A DNA stretch of 38,639 bases. It comes from Chlorobiota bacterium. Its GTDB lineage: Bacteria > Bacteroidota > Ignavibacteria > Ignavibacteriales > Melioribacteraceae. Numbering within the stretch: position 1 is the stretch's first letter; each line of letters begins with the position of its first letter. The notes beneath the pieces were generated by a model, which was not told the DNA's origin, made no database searches, and saw only the letters and a list, made by a program, of their open reading frames with translations. Both the position numbers and the translations under genes were made by a program. Location of the stretch: NCBI GenBank assembly GCA_013151245.1, contig JAADIR010000221.1, forward strand, positions 7,846 to 46,484, written 5' to 3'. This document shows positions 33,689 to 38,639 of this stretch, one piece after another.

Positions 33689-34639
33689 ATGAAACTTAAA
33701 TATTCAATCGGCGTTGACCTTGGCGGGACGAATATAAAATTAGGCGTAGTTAGGAGCGACGGTAAAATCAAATCCAAAATATCATTGCCAACAAAGGCGA
33801 AGCGCGGTCCGGAGTTTGTCGTTAAGCAAATCATAAGCGGCGTGGAAGAATTGAAAAAGAAAAACAAAGTAAAAATCGTTGGAATCGGCGTCGGTTCTCC
33901 CGGGTCGATTATTCACAAAAAGGGAACGGTTGAAAACCCGCCGAACTTTCCCGGATGGAAAAGAGTTCATTTAGGTAAATTGGTTTCAAAAGGAACAGGA
34001 ATAAACGTCGTTGTGGAAAACGATGCAAACGCCGCCGCTATCGGAGAGATGATTTACGGCGCGGGAAAAGAGACGAAAAGTTTTATAATGGTAACGCTCG
34101 GAACGGGCGTGGGCGGCGGAATAATAATCAATAGAAAAATTTATCGCGGCGAAAGAGGCGCGGCTGGAGAGATCGGTCATATTACCGTTAACTATAACGG
34201 CAGACGCTGCAAGTGCGGCTCGCGCGGCTGCGTTGAAACTTACATCGGGAATTCATACTTGATTGAAGATGTAAAAAAGAACTTATCGAAGCGCAAAGAT
34301 TCAAAAATTTATGAAATAATTAACGGCGACTCCTCTATTTCGCCAAAAGTTATTTCGGAAGCTTTTCAGTATGGCGACGATTATGCAGTGGAAATAATCG
34401 AGAGAGCCGGAAGTATTTTAGGATACGGTCTTGCTTCGGTTGTTAACCTTTTGGATATATCGAATATTGTTATCGGCGGCGGAGTTGCGGGATTTGGCAA
34501 GCCGCTTTTTGCGTCCGTTAAAAGTTCGATAATCGAAAGAGTGATGATTCCATTTAAAGAAAACATTTCCGTCCGTCGGGCAAAACTGAGGAATGACGCG
34601 GGAATAAAAGGCGCGGCGGCGCTGGCGTTTTATAAGTAA
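33689..34639 (+). CDS. ROK-family sugar kinase (glucokinase-like)
   Basis: A 316-residue ROK protein. It has the ATP phosphate motif VDLGGTNIKLG (9-19), the catalytic aspartate D112 in VENDANAAA, VTLGTGVGGGI (phosphate 2), and the zinc-binding set H164, C174, C176 and C181 in the CKCGSRGCVE signature. There is no N-terminal DNA-binding domain, so it is a kinase rather than a ROK repressor. Glucose or N-acetylhexosamine is the likely substrate, but ROK specificity cannot be read with confidence. The ribosome site is AAGGA. It stands between envelope genes (lipoprotein, LptD), which could fit an aminosugar kinase feeding envelope glycans. Confidence 0.9.
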   Translation: MKLKYSIGVDLGGTNIKLGVVRSDGKIKSKISLPTKAKRGPEFVVKQIISGVEELKKKNKVKIVGIGVGSPGSIIHKKGTVENPPNFPGWKRVHLGKLVSKGTGINVVVENDANAAAIGEMIYGAGKETKSFIMVTLGTGVGGGIIINRKIYRGERGAAGEIGHITVNYNGRRCKCGSRGCVETYIGNSYLIEDVKKNLSKRKDSKIYEIINGDSSISPKVISEAFQYGDDYAVEIIERAGSILGYGLASVVNLLDISNIVIGGGVAGFGKPLFASVKSSIIERVMIPFKENISVRRAKLRNDAGIKGAAALAFYK

Positions 34640-34732
34640 TTTATTTATTTCCGTCACTGCCGACGAAGCGAAGTAATCTTTAAACTTCTTCCGGCTTGCA
34701 AGGACGAAAAGAATAAGACAATTGACCAATGA

Positions 34733-34743
34733 TTAAAACCGGT
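34733..34743 (+). promoter_or_regulatory. Shared leader block TTAAAACCGGT before lptD
   Basis: Identical in sequence and in distance to the ATG (4 bases between block and start codon) to the block before the DUF5103 gene at 30523-30533. No Shine-Dalgarno site precedes lptD. Confidence 0.35.
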
Positions 34744-34747
34744 TTCT

Positions 34748-37390
34748 ATGAAGGCTATTCTGACAATATTGATTTTTTCTCTTTTGCTTCTTTCCGCCTT
34801 TACGCCTTTCTTCGGGCAAGAAGTCGGCGATTCTCTTTCCGTTTCTTCTTCGGTTAGCGATTCGTTGATTGTCGCCGATTCCTTAAATGCCGAAACCGAT
34901 TCGCTCCAAATAAAGAAAAAACGAAACGAAGTAAACGCCGTCGTTTATGCAAATGCAAAAGATTCGATCATTTTTGATATATCCGAAAAGAAGATGCGCT
35001 TATTCAACGAAGCGGATATTAAATATAAGAACACTGAGTTATCCGCCGGTAAAGTGGACGTGAACTTTTCTTCGTTTGATATATATGCGAAAGGAATCGC
35101 CGATTCGACAACGTCTGATTCGCTGCAAACGAAAAACGATTCATTGGCTCAAACGCCCGTCCTTATTGAAGGCGAAGAAACTTACGAGGGGAAATGGTTG
35201 CGTTATAATTTCAGAACAAAACAAGGATATATTTCTTACGCTGTAAACAGAAAGGAGAATTCCCGTTATCTCGGCGAGAAAGTAAAAAAGGTTGACGAGA
35301 AAACATATTTTATTAAACACGGAATTTACACTACTTGTAAGTCCGATCCGCCGCAAACTTATTTTGAAGCGAGCGAAATGAAAGTGATTCAAGGCGATAA
35401 AATTATCTCGCGATGGATTTTTATGTTTATCGCCGGAGTTCCGGTTCCGGTTCCGGTTCCTTTCGCTGTTTTCCCAAATGAAACCGGACGCCGATCGGGG
35501 CTTATTGTTCCGACGTTCGGGCAGACGTCCCGCCAGGGTTCTTATTTCCGCAACTTCGGCTATTTTTTCGCCCTTAGCGAATATTACGATTTAACGCTTG
35601 CGGGAGATTATTATACGCGCGGCGGCTACGGGGCGAAGGCTCGTTTCCGTTACGCTAAGCGGTATAATTTTACCGGCAATTTGAACGCCACTTTTTCAAA
35701 ACAAATTATCGGAGAAAGCAATGATCCTGATAGAACCGTAAGGGAGGACTGGAATCTTTCGTTTTATCACAATCAGAAAATCGATCCGACTATGAGGCTT
35801 GACGTTAATCTCCGTTTTCAATCGGGAACGTTTTATGAGAATAACAGCACCGGATACAATGATCTTCTTAAAAGCGACGTAATATCAAACGCCACTTTTT
35901 CAAAGAATTGGGATTCGGGAATTAACATGACTTTGAATTATAATAGGCGGCAAGAACTTCAGACGGGAAATATCTATGAAGACATGCCTAATTTGACCGT
36001 TTCCGTTCCCGTGTTTTTTCCTTTTAAATCAAAAGGAAACGCTCTTTCCCGCGAGAAAAAATGGTTTGAATCAATAGGAATTAGTTACGCGGGACAAATG
36101 AAAAACAGAAGAAACAAAGTTGACGGCGATTTGAAAATACGCGGCGGTATTCAGCACGCGTTTAATATCAATTCAAACACGAAGATCGGTTATTTTAATA
36201 TTTCTCCGCGCGCTTCGTATCAAGAAAAATGGTATAACAAACACATTGTTCAACACAATTATATTATTGAAGAGATTGACAGTACAACCGGAGAGATAAT
36301 AAAGCGCGATTCGCTTGTAACCGAGGATATCCGCGCCATTAAAGCGGTTCGGACGTTCAACGTGGGAATCTCGGCTCAAACAAAACTTTACGGAATGATG
36401 CGTCCGAATATGTTTGGAATAGAAGCGTTTCGTCACACAATAGAACCTAGAGTGACATACAGTTACCGTCCCGATTTTTCCGATAACAAGTGGGGATATT
36501 ACGATTCTTATTACAATGCCGAAGGTAAAGAGGTAAGGTACGACAAATTCGGCAAAGAGATTTACGGCGGCGCGTCTTCGGGAGAAAGCCAGATGCTGAC
36601 TTTTTCTCTCGGTAATATTTTTGAAATGAAAACGATGAAAGACCCCACCGATACTACGTCTCAGCAGAACAAAATCAGATTGCTCAATGTTGACGCTAAT
36701 ATGAGTTATAACTTTGCGGCGGACAGTTTACGCTTATCCGATTTGACGATTGGATACAGAACGCAGATTGCATCTCTGTTCAATTTTTCCGCGAGTACAA
36801 GCTACACGTTTTATGATTACGACGAAGAAACCCGAATAAATAAATTTCTAGCTTCGGAAGGGAAAGGATTATTCAGATTGAGAAATCTTTCGCTTTCGGT
36901 CTCGACTACTTTATCAGGAGATAAAATTAAGGAAACATTTTTCGGGAAGGAAGAAAAATCAAATGGCAAAGAACCGCTTGAAGGAGAACATCCTGATTTA
37001 CGCGGACAGAAGCATGATTCGATATACGAAGAAACAAACGAACCCGATTTTACAATTCCGTGGAACTTGAGTTTTTCGTATAATTACAGTCTGTCAAAGA
37101 ACAGCGCGGCTCCGCCTTTGCCTCCGGCTTCCATGATGAGCATGAATTTCAGCATTAACCTCACTAAAAATTGGAAAATCACCGCGCGCGGCAGTTACGA
37201 TTTTCAACGCAAAGAATTCAGCGCGCCGCAGATTGATATTTACAGAAATCTCGATTGCTGGGAAATGAACTTTGTTTGGAATCCGATAGGAACATACCGC
37301 GGTTTTCGTTTCGAAATCAGAATGACGGCTCCCGAACTGCGCGATATAAAGGTGACCAAATCGGAAGGACTTTACACGGGAAGAAGATGA
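34748..37390 (+). CDS. lptD: LPS assembly outer membrane protein LptD (Bacteroidota type)
   Basis: An 880-residue outer-membrane protein with a signal peptide (cleavage near GQEVG, residue 24). Residues about 60-220 form the OstA/LptA-like beta-jellyroll (IIFDISEKKMRLFNEADIKYKNTELSAG, HGIYTTCKSDPPQTYFEASEMKV). A long barrel follows, from GRRSGLIVPTFGQTSRQGSYFRNFGYF to the end (LDCWEMNFVWNPIGTYRGFRFEIRM). Only two cysteines stand out, near 197 and 837, against the four that form two disulfides in E. coli. LptD inserts LPS into the outer leaflet with LptE; no LptE is seen here. Residues about 230-238 are VPVPVPVPF, encoded by a hexanucleotide repeat, at the conserved start of the barrel. Its stop overlaps the next start (ATGA). 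Confidence 0.88.
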   Translation: MKAILTILIFSLLLLSAFTPFFGQEVGDSLSVSSSVSDSLIVADSLNAETDSLQIKKKRNEVNAVVYANAKDSIIFDISEKKMRLFNEADIKYKNTELSAGKVDVNFSSFDIYAKGIADSTTSDSLQTKNDSLAQTPVLIEGEETYEGKWLRYNFRTKQGYISYAVNRKENSRYLGEKVKKVDEKTYFIKHGIYTTCKSDPPQTYFEASEMKVIQGDKIISRWIFMFIAGVPVPVPVPFAVFPNETGRRSGLIVPTFGQTSRQGSYFRNFGYFFALSEYYDLTLAGDYYTRGGYGAKARFRYAKRYNFTGNLNATFSKQIIGESNDPDRTVREDWNLSFYHNQKIDPTMRLDVNLRFQSGTFYENNSTGYNDLLKSDVISNATFSKNWDSGINMTLNYNRRQELQTGNIYEDMPNLTVSVPVFFPFKSKGNALSREKKWFESIGISYAGQMKNRRNKVDGDLKIRGGIQHAFNINSNTKIGYFNISPRASYQEKWYNKHIVQHNYIIEEIDSTTGEIIKRDSLVTEDIRAIKAVRTFNVGISAQTKLYGMMRPNMFGIEAFRHTIEPRVTYSYRPDFSDNKWGYYDSYYNAEGKEVRYDKFGKEIYGGASSGESQMLTFSLGNIFEMKTMKDPTDTTSQQNKIRLLNVDANMSYNFAADSLRLSDLTIGYRTQIASLFNFSASTSYTFYDYDEETRINKFLASEGKGLFRLRNLSLSVSTTLSGDKIKETFFGKEEKSNGKEPLEGEHPDLRGQKHDSIYEETNEPDFTIPWNLSFSYNYSLSKNSAAPPLPPASMMSMNFSINLTKNWKITARGSYDFQRKEFSAPQIDIYRNLDCWEMNFVWNPIGTYRGFRFEIRMTAPELRDIKVTKSEGLYTGRR

Positions 37391-37836
37391 TAAAGCGCTA
37401 TTTAATTGACGGAAATAATTTGATTTGGAAAATTCCCCGGCTCGCGAAATTACAGAAGTCCAATAAACAAGCCGCGCGCGATCATTTGATTCCCAAACTC
37501 GACGGAAAATTTGTGACGAGCCGAACCGCCGTTACGGTTTACTTCGACGGTTTCCCGGACGGCGAATTGCGGTCTTCAAAAGTAAAAATAAAATATTCAA
37601 ACAACCGTCCGGCGGATAGATTAATAATTGAAGAAATCGAGCGCTCAAAAAACCCGCGAACTATATGCGTCGTTTCGTCCGATCACGAAATACAAAATCT
37701 CGCAAAAGTTTGCGGGGCTAAAATAATTAAGAGCGAAGAATTTTTTAACGATAAATCGAACGAACAAATCGAGGACGAAAAACCGAAAGGTAAAATAGGC
37801 GATGTTGATGAGTGGATGAGGTTGTTTAACGGATAA
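37387..37836 (+). CDS. YacP-like NYN domain protein (predicted ribonuclease)
   Basis: A 149-residue protein with a PIN-like NYN fold. YLIDGNNLIW places the first metal-binding aspartate at residue 8, VTVYFDGFPD and NRPADRLIIEEIE give the middle acidic positions, and TICVVSSDHEIQNLAK gives the last. It matches the YacP/Rae1 family, whose Bacillus member cleaves mRNA on the ribosome. I use the ATG at 37387, which overlaps the lptD stop by four bases. A longer frame reaching back to 37255 would lie inside lptD and add non-family sequence. It is 2 bases from the flippase start. Confidence 0.85.
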   Translation: MIKRYLIDGNNLIWKIPRLAKLQKSNKQAARDHLIPKLDGKFVTSRTAVTVYFDGFPDGELRSSKVKIKYSNNRPADRLIIEEIERSKNPRTICVVSSDHEIQNLAKVCGAKIIKSEEFFNDKSNEQIEDEKPKGKIGDVDEWMRLFNG

Positions 37837-37838
37837 TT

Positions 37839-38639
37839 ATGCAGAATAGAAAAACCATATTAAAAAATTTCTTTTCCCTTTCCGGCGGAGAGTTGATCAG
37901 CAAAGGAATTGCCTTTGTTACTACGATTTATCTCGCCCGCGTAATTCTTCCCGAAGGATTCGGGATACTCGGTTACGCGACGGCGTTTGTTTCATATTTT
38001 TTACTCTTTATCGATTTCGGGTTTGATACGATTAGCGTAAAAAAAATCGCCAACGATAATTCGGTTATTTCAAAATATGTAAATAATATAATATCTTTCA
38101 GAATAACGCTTGCCGTATTAGTTTTTCTGATTCTTTCGACGGTTGTTTATTTTTTGAACGAAACGGTTCTCGTAAAATCCGCTCTTTTGCTTGCAGGAGT
38201 TAATTTATTTGTGCAAGCAATTACTACGGAGTTTGTTTTTCAAGCAACCGAAAGAATTAAATATCTTGCTATCAAAGTAGTTTTAAAAAATCTTTTGATT
38301 ATGATTACCGTTTTTGCGTTTGTTAAAGAAATCGACGATGTTCTGTTTGCATTGATTATTTCTTTTCTTTCGAGTTTGGTTATGAACTTATGGCTTTATG
38401 CAAAGTATGTGAAATTTGGAGAACGCTTTCGGTGGTCTTTTGATAATGGGTTTTTAAGGCGGCTTATTTCGGAATCGTTTCCGTTGATCATTTCGTCATT
38501 TATGATTTCCATTTACTATAACCTTGATATGGTGATGCTCGGCAGTATTAAAACACAAACGGAAGTTGGGATTTACAACGCGGCGTATAAAATATTTTTG
38601 ATCGGGTTGATTCCGCTCGGAGCAATCGTGAAAATATTT
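37839..38639 (+). CDS. Wzx-type polysaccharide flippase, N-terminal part
   Basis: An open frame from ATG 37839 to the window end, 267 residues without a stop. It begins with a polar segment and then FSLSGGELISKGIAFVTTIYLARVILPEGFGILGYA, the family opening of oligosaccharide flippases (MOP superfamily, Polysacc_synt type). About eight hydrophobic helices follow, including YFLLFIDFGFDTISVKKIA (the usual polar stretch after TM2) and YYNLDMVMLGSI. It should move lipid-linked sugar repeat units across the inner membrane. It follows the NYN gene by 2 bases and continues the envelope series. The C-terminal half lies outside the window. Confidence 0.88.
   Translation, partial: MQNRKTILKNFFSLSGGELISKGIAFVTTIYLARVILPEGFGILGYATAFVSYFLLFIDFGFDTISVKKIANDNSVISKYVNNIISFRITLAVLVFLILSTVVYFLNETVLVKSALLLAGVNLFVQAITTEFVFQATERIKYLAIKVVLKNLLIMITVFAFVKEIDDVLFALIISFLSSLVMNLWLYAKYVKFGERFRWSFDNGFLRRLISESFPLIISSFMISIYYNLDMVMLGSIKTQTEVGIYNAAYKIFLIGLIPLGAIVKIF

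Noticed and set aside
37255-37386. Upstream extension of the NYN gene
   Set aside because: It lies inside lptD in another frame; the ATG at 37387 overlaps the lptD stop and gives the standard family N-terminus.

Overview
The window looks like chromosomal DNA from a moderately AT-rich Gram-negative bacterium of the Bacteroidota/Ignavibacteriota neighbourhood, with Ignavibacteria (Melioribacter-like) as my best guess. This is inferred from gene content: a Bacteroidota-style LptD, a DUF5103-type T9SS plug protein, an ABC-2 permease fused to an M1-peptidase-like ectodomain, a Nfn-type oxidoreductase and a three-subunit PntAA/PntAB/PntB transhydrogenase. Starts are mixed: several genes use TTG or GTG behind clear AGGAG sites, others have no Shine-Dalgarno sequence. 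I saw no tRNA, rRNA, CRISPR array, insertion sequence or prophage gene.

Region 1 (1-890): the tail of an outer-membrane beta-barrel gene, then about 670 bases without a gene that hold four copies of a short REP-like palindrome. Region 2 (891-16346, minus strand): a seven-gene transport operon, transcribed from right to left: ABC ATPase, ABC-2 permease with M1-like and golvesin-like ectodomains, TolC-like channel, lipoprotein adaptor, RND permease, RND permease fused to a membrane linker and a complete ABC ATPase, and a stand-alone ABC-2 permease. It combines proton-driven and ATP-driven export parts around one adaptor/channel pair. The RND-ABC fusion is the most unusual object in the window.

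Region 3 (16531-18795, minus): smpB-tyrS-pdaD, pairing trans-translation and tyrosine charging with a pyruvoyl arginine decarboxylase. A 600-base gene-free stretch of heptanucleotide repeats follows. Region 4 (19399-21718, plus): methyltransferase, fluoride channel CrcB, DUF190 protein and a PAP2 phosphatase. Region 5 (21770-27191): divergent redox loci, with proton-translocating transhydrogenase pntAA-pntAB-pntB on the minus strand and an NfnAB-like ferredoxin/NAD(P)H oxidoreductase on the plus strand. Both set the NADPH/NADH balance. Region 6 (27430-30026): AlaX-like editing protein, SDR oxidoreductase and TraB/PrgY-family membrane protein.

Region 7 (30273-38639, plus): an envelope-oriented series consisting of a small possible Sm-fold protein, DUF5103 plug protein, GnnA-like Gfo/Idh/MocA dehydrogenase, LEA-type lipoprotein, ROK sugar kinase, LptD, YacP-like NYN protein and a truncated Wzx-type flippase.

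Two sequence-level patterns run across the window. At least six non-coding segments are degenerate tandem heptanucleotides, each with a different unit. Two families of REP-like palindromes also occur in intergenic DNA.
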